DNA from: Streptomyces spiralis
GTDB taxonomy: Bacteria > Actinomycetota > Actinomycetes > Streptomycetales > Streptomycetaceae
DNA length: 64,000 bases
Direction of reading: 5' to 3'
Assembly (NCBI RefSeq): GCF_014654675.1
Contig: NZ_BNBC01000016.1
Span: 62,001-126,000 of the forward strand
In this document: piece by piece, positions 24,884 to 33,554 of the stretch
Numbering within the stretch: position 1 is the stretch's first letter
Layout of the letters: each line of letters starts with the position of its first letter
Position numbers and translations under genes: made by a program
Notes under the pieces: model-generated
Databases searched by the model: none
What the model saw: only the letters and a program-made list of their open reading frames with translations
Told to the model about the DNA's origin: nothing

Positions 24884-26819
24884 GCCGTCGCTGGTGCCGC
24901 TGTCGCCGGCCCAGGAGGCGATGTGGCTGGAGCAGCTCCTGCACCCCGAGAGTGTCAACGGGGGGTTCTTCGCGGTGCTCCTCCGGGGCCCGGTGACGGC
25001 CGAGGAGGTGCGGACGGCCTGCGCCGCGGTGTGCGCGGGGCACCCGCAGCTGCGCAGCCTGGTGGTGGCCGACGGACCGGCGGTGCGGATGGCCGTCCAT
25101 CCGGTCGAGGCGGTACTGCGCTTCGCGCGGGTCCCGCTCGCCGCCGGGCCCGGGCAGGAGCGGGCCGCCGCCCGCCGCTGGTACCGCGCCGAGCGGACCG
25201 GACCCTGGGACCTGACCGGCGCGGCGCCGATCGCGTTCTGGCTCCTGGAGCACGGGCCCGGGCGGTGCACCCTGGTGGTCGGGGTGCACCACATCGCCTT
25301 CGACGGCCGGTCCAAGTTCGTCTTCGCCCGGCAGTTCCTGGCGGCGCTGCGGCGGCTGCGGGAGGGCGCCGCCCCGGCGCCGGACGGTCCGCACCCGCTA
25401 CCGGTGCATCCGCCCGTCGACGCCGAGCTGGCCCAGGTACTGGAGTACTGGCTGAACGCGGATCTGCCGGGCCTGCCCGGCCTGTCGCTGCCGCGTGACG
25501 ACCTGCGTACGGCCCAGGGCGCGGCCCCGGTGCACCCCACCGCCCGCTTCGACCTCCCGGCCGAGACCGGCGCCCGGCTGCGCGCACTGACGAGGGAGTC
25601 GGGAGCGAGCCTGTTCACCGGTCTCCTCGCCGGTGTGGCCGCCCGGCTGCACGAGTACGGCAACGAGCGTTTCGTGCTGGGCATCCCCGTGGACACCAGC
25701 CTGCCCGGCACCCGGGAACACATCGGGCTCCAGGTCAACGTGGTCCCCTGCCTGGTCGAGGTACCTCCCGGAGTGACGTTCCGTCAGCTGATCAGCGTGT
25801 GCCGCGACGCGCTGGAGGTGGTGCGGCGGTTCAGGCGGGTGCCGTTCTCCTGGGTTCTGCGCGAGCTGCGGCAGCGGTACGGAGTCGACGTCACCCAGGG
25901 CGCCTTCGACCGCATCGGGGTGTCGTACCCGGCCGTGACCACCGACCTGGGGGACGTTCCCGGGGTGGAGACGGAGTGGGACTTCTTCGCCCCCAACTCC
26001 ACCCGGTCCTTCGAGCTGATCCTGCAACTGCGCCGGGAGGGAGAGGCGGTGTACGGGCGGCTCGACTTCTCCACGGCCGTGTTGTCGCCCGCCGCGGCGG
26101 ACTCGCTCGTCGCCGGCTACACGCGGCTGCTGACCGAGGCCACGGCCCGGCCGGACCTCCCGCTGACCGCGCTGATGGAAAGCCACCTGACGGCGCCCGC
26201 GGCGGGGGACCAGGCGTGCGGTGCGGTCGGAGGGCCGGTCGAGGACTTCCGGCCGACGCGGGAGATGGCGGCACTGTCCCGGACCGACGGCGCGCTGCGG
26301 CTGGAGCTGCGGGATCCCGTGCTGGGCCCGCTCGGCAGCTGCGCATGGCACGCGGACGACCCCCTCGGCCTGTGGCTCACGCACCCGGCACCCGGCCTGC
26401 GCTTCCGGGTCACCACGACCGAGGGCCGCGCCCTGCCGCGGGGCGTGCCCGGGGTACTGGGCCACTCCGGCGACCCGCGGCCCGGCCGGTTCCGCGCCTG
26501 GATCGACGACCGGGACCGGGTGCGGCTGCTGGGCACGGTGGAGCGGACGTACGACTGGGTGGGCCGGCGCGTGGAGTCCTTCGAGGCCGTGTCCGCCCTC
26601 GCCGCCCTGCCGGGCGTCCGCCACGTCGCCCTCGACCTGGGCCGCCCCACCCCGTCCGGCGGGCCTCCGCGCCCGCGCGTGGACCTCACCCTGGCGCCGG
26701 GCGCCCCCACCGACCCCCGTGCCTGGCGCCGCCTCCTGCGCCGCTCCTGGCCGGCGGGCTGGCCGGCCCCCACCGAGATCGTCCTGCACGGACCGGACCC
26801 GGCCGGCGACATGGCCTGA
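24849..26819 (+). CDS. NRPS condensation-domain protein with adenylation-domain remnant
   Basis: A 656-residue protein. The condensation domain (about residues 15-450) begins LVPLSPAQEAMWLEQL and has the catalytic HHIAFDG motif (His147, His148, Asp152), so peptide-bond formation is expected. The last ~200 residues are not a condensation domain. A stretch reading RVRLLGTVERTYDWVGRRVE then FEAVSALAALPGVRHVAL lines up with the A8 and following region of an adenylation C-terminal subdomain, but the ATP-binding core and the A10 lysine are absent. It looks like a C-A module that lost its A core. GTG 24849 follows GGAAAGG and overlaps the previous gene by 35 bases. Confidence 0.85.
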   Translation: MNSPAAEPSSAEPSLVPLSPAQEAMWLEQLLHPESVNGGFFAVLLRGPVTAEEVRTACAAVCAGHPQLRSLVVADGPAVRMAVHPVEAVLRFARVPLAAGPGQERAAARRWYRAERTGPWDLTGAAPIAFWLLEHGPGRCTLVVGVHHIAFDGRSKFVFARQFLAALRRLREGAAPAPDGPHPLPVHPPVDAELAQVLEYWLNADLPGLPGLSLPRDDLRTAQGAAPVHPTARFDLPAETGARLRALTRESGASLFTGLLAGVAARLHEYGNERFVLGIPVDTSLPGTREHIGLQVNVVPCLVEVPPGVTFRQLISVCRDALEVVRRFRRVPFSWVLRELRQRYGVDVTQGAFDRIGVSYPAVTTDLGDVPGVETEWDFFAPNSTRSFELILQLRREGEAVYGRLDFSTAVLSPAAADSLVAGYTRLLTEATARPDLPLTALMESHLTAPAAGDQACGAVGGPVEDFRPTREMAALSRTDGALRLELRDPVLGPLGSCAWHADDPLGLWLTHPAPGLRFRVTTTEGRALPRGVPGVLGHSGDPRPGRFRAWIDDRDRVRLLGTVERTYDWVGRRVESFEAVSALAALPGVRHVALDLGRPTPSGGPPRPRVDLTLAPGAPTDPRAWRRLLRRSWPAGWPAPTEIVLHGPDPAGDMA

Positions 26820-26828
26820 CCACAGGGC

Positions 26829-27752
26829 CTACGGGAGCAGGCCCAGGAGGTGGGCCTGCTCGCGGGCCTCGGGGATGTCGAAGGCGCCCACCGACTCACA
26901 GAGCTTCAGGGTGTGGCGGCCGCTTTCCCGTACGCCGGCCGTCAGCACGTCCTCGCGGTAGCAGTCGGCGATGACGGCGTCCGCGGTGGCGGGAGCGACA
27001 CCGGCCGACAGGAGCGCCGCGCGGACCGGGGCCAGGTCGGGGCGCAGGCAGTCGTCGACGAAGTGGGGCATGCTGCAGGCGACTTTGACGCGCAGCGCCG
27101 GGCTCAGGGAGGTCCACAGTTCCCTGAAGAGGCGGACGAAGTAGGCGTGATGGTGCACCTCGTCGCTGACGTGGTCGCCGACCACCTCGCGGACCACCCG
27201 GAACACCGTCTCGTCCCGGGGGATCTGCGCCAGATAGCGGGTCACCACGGTCTCGAAGGCGACCACCTGAAGCAGCCGGCCCAGGCTGTCCAGGCCGGGC
27301 AGGAACCGCTCCGCCGTGCGCTCCAGACGTGCCAGCCGGGGCGCGAAGTCGTACGGGAGCACGGGCACGGCCAGGGCCTTCTCGACCTGCTGGACCACGT
27401 CGAGGCTGAACAGGGCGTGGTAGCCCTCGTCGCAGTAGATCTTGAAGGCGTCCAGCCGGGCCTCGGGGGAGAGGTCGACATCGACCTCGCCGTGTGCCAC
27501 GAGTGCGGCACCCCGGTTCACGACCTTGGTCTCCAGATGGGTGGTGAACAGCATGTACTGGTAGAAGTGCTGGGCCAGCAGCGCCTGCCGCGCGTCGGCG
27601 CCCACATCGGCCAGGCCCTCGTGGCGCAGGTGCGGCACCAGGTGCTCGGGGAAGACCCGCAGGCCGGCCTCCCTGTCCTCGTCCAGGGTGCGGCGCGGCC
27701 GGCCGCGTACGGTGGCGGACTGGTACCAGCCCGGGGCGAAGCGGCCGTTCAC
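26829..27752 (-). CDS. AurF-family diiron N-oxygenase
   Basis: Non-haem diiron oxygenase of the AurF (p-aminobenzoate N-oxygenase) type, which oxidises aryl or alkyl amines to hydroxylamine, nitroso or nitro groups. The 307-residue product keeps all seven metal ligands with AurF-like spacing: Glu74 (THLETK), Glu109/His112 (DEGYH), Glu167 (AFETVV) and His194/Glu198/His201 (DHVSDEVHH). GTG 27752 overlaps the stop of the C-T-TE gene (GTGA), marking it as the last gene of the long minus-strand operon. It ends only 9 bases from the convergent condensation gene. Other members of the family act on carrier-bound or free amines; the substrate here is unknown. Confidence 0.88.
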   Translation of the reverse strand: MNGRFAPGWYQSATVRGRPRRTLDEDREAGLRVFPEHLVPHLRHEGLADVGADARQALLAQHFYQYMLFTTHLETKVVNRGAALVAHGEVDVDLSPEARLDAFKIYCDEGYHALFSLDVVQQVEKALAVPVLPYDFAPRLARLERTAERFLPGLDSLGRLLQVVAFETVVTRYLAQIPRDETVFRVVREVVGDHVSDEVHHHAYFVRLFRELWTSLSPALRVKVACSMPHFVDDCLRPDLAPVRAALLSAGVAPATADAVIADCYREDVLTAGVRESGRHTLKLCESVGAFDIPEAREQAHLLGLLP

Positions 27753-30556
27753 GAGGCGTCCCCCGGCTTCGTCAGGGCCGCGGCCAGGTCCGCCGCGATC
27801 GTGTCGACCGCCGGCGGCGTCAGTGCCTCCACGTGGGTGCCGGGCACCGGCACCGTCTCGAGGTCCCGGGCCAGGCCGGACCAGCTGGCGGCCAGCGCCT
27901 CCGGATAGCCGGCCGGGTTGCCCCGGCAGAGGTAGAGCCGGGTGGGTACCTCGGTCGCTACGGGACGGCACCCGGCCACCAGTGCCAGCAGCCGGCCCCA
28001 GCCGTGCAGCATCCCCGCGGCCTGGTCGGGCGGTGTCTGCCGCAGCGCGTCCACGTCGACGCCGAAGCGGCGCATCAGCAGCCGCTCCTCGTCGGTGGCG
28101 CCGATCACGCCGCTGCCCTCGGCCCGCACCCGCTCGGCCAGTTCGTCCAGCCGCGCCCGGGTGAGCGTCATCCGTTCGGCGTCGGCGGGCGTGCGCTGGG
28201 CCAGCGAATCCACCAGGGCCAGGACCGCCACCTCGTGGCCCGTCTCCACCAGCCTCCCGGCGACCGAGTGCGCCAGCACACCGCCCAGGGACCAGCCCAC
28301 CAGCGCGATCCGCCGGCCGGGCACGGCCTCGGCCAGAGCGCGGGCGTAGCGGTCGACCAGGTCACCGTAGGACGTGTCCTGCGGCTGCGGGCCCGGAGGG
28401 CGTTCCAGGCCCACGACCGTCGCCTCCCGCGGCAGGCGGGACAGCAGACCGCCGTAGCACATCAGGGTGCCTCCCACCGGGTGCACCAGGGCCACCGCCA
28501 CCGGTGACGAACCCTCGCGCAGACGGACCACCGGGCCGGATCCGCCGTCCGGCGTCCCGTCCGTGAGGGCCGCGGCGATGCCGCGGATCGTCGGGTCCTT
28601 CATGACCGCCCCGACCGGCAGCGTCCTGCCCAGTTCGTCGGCGACCCGGCCGGCCAGCCGCACCGCCAGCAGGGAATGACCGCCGAAGTCGAAGAAGTTG
28701 TCGTACCGGCCGAGGCCCGGAACGCCGAGCAGCTCCTCGAAGAGCTCCGCGACGCGCCGCTCCGTCTCACCGCGCGGCTCCTCGCCGTCCCGTGCCGCCT
28801 CCAGACCGGCCACTGCTTCCAGCCCCGCCACCGCGTCCGGATCGACCGGACCGTCCGCGACCGGAGGCAGCTGCGCGCACACCACGATCCGCTGCGGCAG
28901 CAGATGCGCCGGCACCCGCTGTTGCAGCCGGGCCAGCAACTCCCGTGCCGCGGGCAGGTCCGCGCCGGGCCTGGGCACCACATAGCCGACGCGCTCCGCC
29001 CCCTCGGCGGTCACCAGGGCCCGCTCCACCGCCGGGTGTGCGGTGAGCGCCGCCTCGGCCGGATCGCGCCACAGCTCGAACCGTCCGGCGGCGTCGAACC
29101 TGCCCCGCTCACCGGTCGGCGTCACCTCGCCCGTCAGCGGATCGCCGGTGTGGACCGCCCCGTAGCAGCCCAGGGGCAGCGGCCGCAGCCGCTCGTCCAG
29201 CACATGGCGTCCCGCCGCCCCGCCGAGGGCCAGGACGTGCTCGCGCTCCTGCGCTCCGTGCAACTCGACGTCGCCGGCCGGCAGTTCCGGGTCGGCCGAC
29301 AGGGCGTCCAGCAACCGGAGGAACATGGCCACCAGGCGCTCCACCGTGGCCCGGGAGAACCGCTGCGCGCTGAACGCGAAGTCGCCCTTGACCACGTCGT
29401 ACTCGTGCTGAAGCGTCAGGGTGAGGTCGAAGTGCGACGACTTCCACTCGAACGGCAGCGGCTCGACCGTCAGGCCGGGCAGGGTCCAGTCCTGCTCCAC
29501 CTTGCGGCGGTTGAACACCAGGGCCACCTGGAACAGCGGATTGCGTGCCCCCTCCCGGGCGGGCCGCACCGCGTCGACCACCGACTCGAAGGGCGTCCGC
29601 TGGTGCTGGAGCCCCTCCAGCACGGTCCGCCGGGCGGACTTCAGCAGGGCGGCGAAGCTCAGCTCGGGGGTGACCTGGCTGCGCAGCACCACGGTGTTCT
29701 GGAAGAAGCCGACGCAGCGCAGGAAGCGTTCGTCGGTGCGGCCGCTCATCGGGGTGCCGACGGCCAGGTCGGTGGCGCCCGTCCAGCGGTGCAGCAACAC
29801 CTGCAGGACCGCGTGGAAGACCATGAACTCCGACACCCGGTGCCTGCGGCACACCTCGCCGAGCAGGGCCGACACCGGCTCGGGGACGGTGAAAGGCACC
29901 CGGTCGCCCGTGAACAGGCCGTGTTCCTGCGGTATGTGCTCCTCCGGCAGCGGCAGCGGCCGAAGGTCCTTCAGCCGGGTGCGCCAGAAGTCCAGCCCCG
30001 CCGGGTCGTCCTCGGCGCGCAGCAGGCCGCAGAACTCGGCGTACGTGTGCTCGGGCCCGGCGGGGTCGAGCGCTTCGGGCGCCGCGTAGGCCTGGTGCAG
30101 CTCCTCGGCCACCGCGGTGGCCGAGACCTCGTCCATGACGATGTGGTGGAAGCAGAACACCAGCGCGTGCTCGTCCGGGGCCGTCTCCACCACGTCCACC
30201 CGCCACAGCGGCCCGCGGACCAGATCGAAGGGCTCGGCCGCGTGCCGCACCGCCTCCCGTGCCGCGGCGCGCGGACCGGCGCCCGGCAGGGCGATCCGGT
30301 TCACCCGTACCGGCGCGGCCCGGTGCGGGGGGTGGACGAACTGCAGCACCTCGCCGCCGCGTTCCTCGACGGTCAGCCGCAGCGCCTGGTGCCGGCGCTG
30401 GAGCAGGTCCACCGCCTTCTGCAGCCGGTCGCAGTCCAGGCCGCCGCGTACCCGCAGCACGACGGGGACGTTGTAGACCGCGCTGTCGGGTGCGAGGCAG
30501 TGCAGGAAGTACACGCCGCGCTGCTGCGGGGTGAGGGGGAGGGTCAGTACGGTCAT
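27749..30556 (-). CDS. NRPS C-(A remnant)-T-TE protein
   Basis: A 935-residue terminal NRPS protein. The condensation domain (about 1-440) starts LPLTPQQRGVYFLHCL; its motif is HHIVMDE, keeping both His and Asp142 but with Glu in place of the usual Gly. Next comes a shortened adenylation tail (FDAAGRFELW, ALTAHPAVERALV, VPAHLLPQRIVV) whose A10 position reads ADGPVDP, so the catalytic Lys is lost. A carrier domain follows (YDNFFDFGGHSLLAVRLAG, Ser for phosphopantetheine). The C-terminal type I thioesterase has GWSLGG, LVDSL and GTHVEAL. It releases the product by hydrolysis or cyclisation and depends on an adenylation enzyme in trans. ATG 30556 overlaps the MFS stop (ATGA). Confidence 0.9.
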   Translation of the reverse strand: MTVLTLPLTPQQRGVYFLHCLAPDSAVYNVPVVLRVRGGLDCDRLQKAVDLLQRRHQALRLTVEERGGEVLQFVHPPHRAAPVRVNRIALPGAGPRAAAREAVRHAAEPFDLVRGPLWRVDVVETAPDEHALVFCFHHIVMDEVSATAVAEELHQAYAAPEALDPAGPEHTYAEFCGLLRAEDDPAGLDFWRTRLKDLRPLPLPEEHIPQEHGLFTGDRVPFTVPEPVSALLGEVCRRHRVSEFMVFHAVLQVLLHRWTGATDLAVGTPMSGRTDERFLRCVGFFQNTVVLRSQVTPELSFAALLKSARRTVLEGLQHQRTPFESVVDAVRPAREGARNPLFQVALVFNRRKVEQDWTLPGLTVEPLPFEWKSSHFDLTLTLQHEYDVVKGDFAFSAQRFSRATVERLVAMFLRLLDALSADPELPAGDVELHGAQEREHVLALGGAAGRHVLDERLRPLPLGCYGAVHTGDPLTGEVTPTGERGRFDAAGRFELWRDPAEAALTAHPAVERALVTAEGAERVGYVVPRPGADLPAARELLARLQQRVPAHLLPQRIVVCAQLPPVADGPVDPDAVAGLEAVAGLEAARDGEEPRGETERRVAELFEELLGVPGLGRYDNFFDFGGHSLLAVRLAGRVADELGRTLPVGAVMKDPTIRGIAAALTDGTPDGGSGPVVRLREGSSPVAVALVHPVGGTLMCYGGLLSRLPREATVVGLERPPGPQPQDTSYGDLVDRYARALAEAVPGRRIALVGWSLGGVLAHSVAGRLVETGHEVAVLALVDSLAQRTPADAERMTLTRARLDELAERVRAEGSGVIGATDEERLLMRRFGVDVDALRQTPPDQAAGMLHGWGRLLALVAGCRPVATEVPTRLYLCRGNPAGYPEALAASWSGLARDLETVPVPGTHVEALTPPAVDTIAADLAAALTKPGDAS

Positions 30557-31809
30557 GCGGTCGCCTCCGCTTCCTCTTCCTGCTCGGCCGGTGCCGTGGT
30601 GACGAAGCTCCGGGAACGCACGGCCAGGTATCCGGCGCTGCAACCGATCAGCACCGTCATCACCACAAGCAGCAGCCGGTAGTCCACGTGGGCGATCAGT
30701 GCGGCGCTGGTGAACACCGCCAGCACCTGCGGCGTGGTGGCCAGCATGCTCGCCGCGGCCGCGACGCGGCCCTGGAGGCGCGCGGGCGAGTAGCGCTGCA
30801 CCGAGGTGTAGAGGCCGACGACCGCCCCGGGGATGCCCAGACCGATCACGAAGACACCGGCCAGAGCGGTGACCAGTCCCGGCAGGGCCAGGACGGCGAC
30901 GCCGGCCGCCATCAGGCTCAGCCCGTACACGGTGAGCATCGCCTCGTTGCCCGGCCCCAGCCGCTTGAGCACCCGGGTCGCGCCCAGCCCGCCGATGACC
31001 GAGCCGATGCCCTTGGCCACGGTGAGCACGCCGACGAAGGCGGCACTGCGGTGCAGTCCCTGGTCCGCGACGGCGTAGATGACGGTCTCGATGAAGCCGA
31101 AGCCCAGCAGGCCGCCCGCCATGGTGATGCACACCGCCCGCAGCCGTGGTGTGACGGCCAGGTGGCGGATGCCGGCCACCAGGGCCTCGGTGCGTCTGCC
31201 CGCCGGCGGTTCGGGAGCGGGTTCGTCGACCCGCACCGCCAGCACGCACAGCGCGCACACCAGGAAGGTCGCCGACTCCAGCACGGCCACCGCACGCGCG
31301 CCGAAGGTGAGGTACAGGAACGAGCCCGCGGCGGGGGCGACCAGCATGCCCCCCTCCTGCATGGTGCGCAGCAGCGCGTTGGCGCGGCCCAGTGCGTCGG
31401 GGTGCACCAGGCTGGTGAGCAGCGCGCTGCCTGCCGCGTTGTGCATGCCGACGCCGAGGCCGACGCCGAACAGCACGAGATACACCAGCCAGACCTGGCT
31501 GCCGTCGTGCACCAGCAGGGCCAGCAGGACCCACCCGCAGAGCACCAGGTTGAGCAGGGCGATCAGCGGCCGGCGGCGGAAGCGGTCCACCACCAGACCG
31601 AGGAAGGGAGCACCCAGCCGGGGCATCACGTAGGCGGCGAAGGCCAGGCCCGCGGCGCCGTTGGAGCCGGTGAGGTCCTTGACCCAGACGCCGAGCGCGA
31701 TCCACAGGGCCGCGTCGCCGAAGAGCGAGACGCTGGTCCCGCCGATCCACAGGCGTACGTCCCGGGTGCCGGTCGAGCCGGACGGTGCGATGTCAGTTGC
31801 CGTCGGCAC
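30553..31809 (-). CDS. MFS transporter (putative exporter)
   Basis: Major facilitator of 418 residues with about twelve hydrophobic helices and the loop 2-3 motif (GLVVDRFRRRPLI), in the style of drug/metabolite efflux proteins. Its place within an NRPS operon suggests export of the product or self-resistance. GTG 31809 lies inside the end of the carrier-protein gene (17-base overlap), and its stop overlaps the C-T-TE start by four bases. A second MFS gene lies at 50639. Confidence 0.88.
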   Translation of the reverse strand: MPTATDIAPSGSTGTRDVRLWIGGTSVSLFGDAALWIALGVWVKDLTGSNGAAGLAFAAYVMPRLGAPFLGLVVDRFRRRPLIALLNLVLCGWVLLALLVHDGSQVWLVYLVLFGVGLGVGMHNAAGSALLTSLVHPDALGRANALLRTMQEGGMLVAPAAGSFLYLTFGARAVAVLESATFLVCALCVLAVRVDEPAPEPPAGRRTEALVAGIRHLAVTPRLRAVCITMAGGLLGFGFIETVIYAVADQGLHRSAAFVGVLTVAKGIGSVIGGLGATRVLKRLGPGNEAMLTVYGLSLMAAGVAVLALPGLVTALAGVFVIGLGIPGAVVGLYTSVQRYSPARLQGRVAAAASMLATTPQVLAVFTSAALIAHVDYRLLLVVMTVLIGCSAGYLAVRSRSFVTTAPAEQEEEAEATA

Positions 31810-32041
31810 GTCGGCGCTCCAGTTCCTTGGCGAGGGAGGACACCGTCGGCTGGTCGAGTACGTCGACCGCGTTCACCTCGGTGCCCAGTCGGGTGTGCAG
31901 CAGGGCCGCCAGCCGGGCGGCGGTCAGGGAGTCGCCGCCGAGATCGAAGAAGTCGTCGTCGGGGCAGATGCCGTCGATGCCCAGCACCTCCCGCCAGGCC
32001 TCGGCGACCAGGTGGGTCAGCTGCTCGTGGGGCTCAGACAT
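31793..32041 (-). CDS. Free-standing peptidyl carrier protein
   Basis: An 82-residue PCP with the phosphopantetheine site in FFDLGGDSLTAARLAALL (Ser near residue 38). It is a normal-length single domain with a short acidic N-terminus. It follows the adenylation enzyme directly (8-base overlap), which makes it the natural partner for the amino acid activated by that enzyme. Confidence 0.92.
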   Translation of the reverse strand: MSEPHEQLTHLVAEAWREVLGIDGICPDDDFFDLGGDSLTAARLAALLHTRLGTEVNAVDVLDQPTVSSLAKELERRRADGN

Positions 32042-33554
32042 AGTTCTCCTTACGGCGCCAGTCCGGGTCCGGCAGCGCGCGCCGGTCGACCTTGCCGTTC
32101 TTGGTGACCGGAAGCTCCTCCACGTGCAGGAACACGGCGGGGACCATGTAGCCGGGCAGCCGCTCGCGCAGGAAGGAGCGCAGGGCGCGGCGGTCCGGCG
32201 GGCCGTCGGCCGTCACCCAGGCCACCAGCCGGTCCTCGCCCAGGTGGTTGGTCCGCACCGCGACCGCCGCCTGCCGCAGCGACACGTGCCGTGCCAGCGC
32301 GTGCTCGATCTCCCCGGGCTCCACCCGGTGGCCGTGCAGCTTGATCTGGCCGTCGGCCCGGCCCAGGAACTCCACCACCCGGTCCTCGGGGCGTCGCCGG
32401 GCGAGGTCGCCGGTGCGGTACCACAGCCGCCCGGAGGCGTCGGGCACGAAGCGCTCCGCGGTGAGCTCGGGCCGTCGCCAGTAGCCGAGCGAGACCCCGG
32501 CCCCGGCCACCCACAGCTCACCCGTGTCGCCGTCCGGCACCACCGAGCCGGAGTCGTCGCGCAGTTCCACGGCGGCGTTCTGCACCGGCCGTCCGATCGG
32601 CACCGAACGGGGGAACTCCTCGTCCGGGGCGATCCGGTGGCACAGGCTGAAGGTGGTCGCCTCGGTGGGGCCGTAGCCGTTGACCAGTTCCAGACCGGGT
32701 GCCGCGGACCGCAGCCGGCGGACGTGACCGGGTGAGAGCACGTCCCCGCCGGCCAGCAGGGTGCGCAGCCCCGCGAGCGACTCGGGTGCCGTCTCGATCT
32801 GACGGTGGAACAGGGCAGCGGTCAGCCACAGCACCGTGATGCCGCGCTCGTCGAGCAGCCGGCCCAGTTCGGCGGGGCCGAGCGTGCGGGGCGGGGCCAG
32901 CTCCACCCGGGCGCCGTTGAGCAGCGCCCCCCAGATCTCGAAGGTCGCGGCGTCGAAGGCGACCGGAGCCAGTTGCAGCAGCCGGTCCGCGGGGCCCAGC
33001 CGGACGTAGTTGGGCTCGGTCACCAGGTTGACGACGGCGCGGTGCGGGACCATCACCCCTTTGGGGCGGCCCGTGGACCCGGAGGTGTACATCAGACAGG
33101 CCAGGGCCTCCGGCCCCGCGTCCGGCAGGGGAGCGGACCGGGCCGGGTGCGCGGGCGCGGCCGGGTCCATCGCCGCCGGGTCCAGTGTGCGCAGCGGCCG
33201 CCCGGCGAGCAGGGCACGGCCCGCCGCGTCGCACAGCGCCACGCGGGCCCCGGCGTCGTCGAGCATGTCCGCCAGCCGGCCCGGCGCCTCGCCCAGGTCG
33301 ACCGGCACATAGGCCGCGCCGGCCTTCAGGACGGCGAGGAGGGCCACGACCAGCGCCACCGAGCGCTCGACGCAGACCACCACCCGGTCGCCCGGGCGTG
33401 TCCCCGCCGCGACCAGGGCGTGCGCGAGGCCGTCGGTGCGCCGTTCCAGCTCCGCGTAGTCCAGCCGTTCCGCGGCGTCGGCGACGGCCACCGCGGAGGG
33501 GCTGAGCCGTGCCCGGCGGCGGAACGCGTCCGGGACGGTGGCCGGGGCGGTCAT
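32034..33554 (-). CDS. Stand-alone NRPS adenylation enzyme, valine-like code
   Basis: A 506-residue adenylation protein with A3 YTSGSTGRPKG, A5 NGYGPTEATTF, A7 YRTGDLARR, A8 GRADGQIKLHGHRVEPGEIE and A10 VTKNGKVDRRAL. The pocket residues, read by mental alignment to GrsA, are D-A-F-W-L-G-G-T-F-K, one step from the valine code DAFWIGGTFK. Valine, isoleucine or a similar branched acid is therefore predicted, to be loaded on the adjacent PCP. ATG 33554 overlaps the CCR stop (ATGA). It may also load the C-T-TE protein, which lacks its own adenylation core. Confidence 0.9.
   Translation of the reverse strand: MTAPATVPDAFRRRARLSPSAVAVADAAERLDYAELERRTDGLAHALVAAGTRPGDRVVVCVERSVALVVALLAVLKAGAAYVPVDLGEAPGRLADMLDDAGARVALCDAAGRALLAGRPLRTLDPAAMDPAAPAHPARSAPLPDAGPEALACLMYTSGSTGRPKGVMVPHRAVVNLVTEPNYVRLGPADRLLQLAPVAFDAATFEIWGALLNGARVELAPPRTLGPAELGRLLDERGITVLWLTAALFHRQIETAPESLAGLRTLLAGGDVLSPGHVRRLRSAAPGLELVNGYGPTEATTFSLCHRIAPDEEFPRSVPIGRPVQNAAVELRDDSGSVVPDGDTGELWVAGAGVSLGYWRRPELTAERFVPDASGRLWYRTGDLARRRPEDRVVEFLGRADGQIKLHGHRVEPGEIEHALARHVSLRQAAVAVRTNHLGEDRLVAWVTADGPPDRRALRSFLRERLPGYMVPAVFLHVEELPVTKNGKVDRRALPDPDWRRKENYV

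Noticed and set aside
30557..31750. N-terminal extension giving the C-T-TE gene 1333 residues
   Set aside because: The added part overlaps the MFS transporter in another frame and has no domain; ATG 30556 starts directly before the condensation motif.
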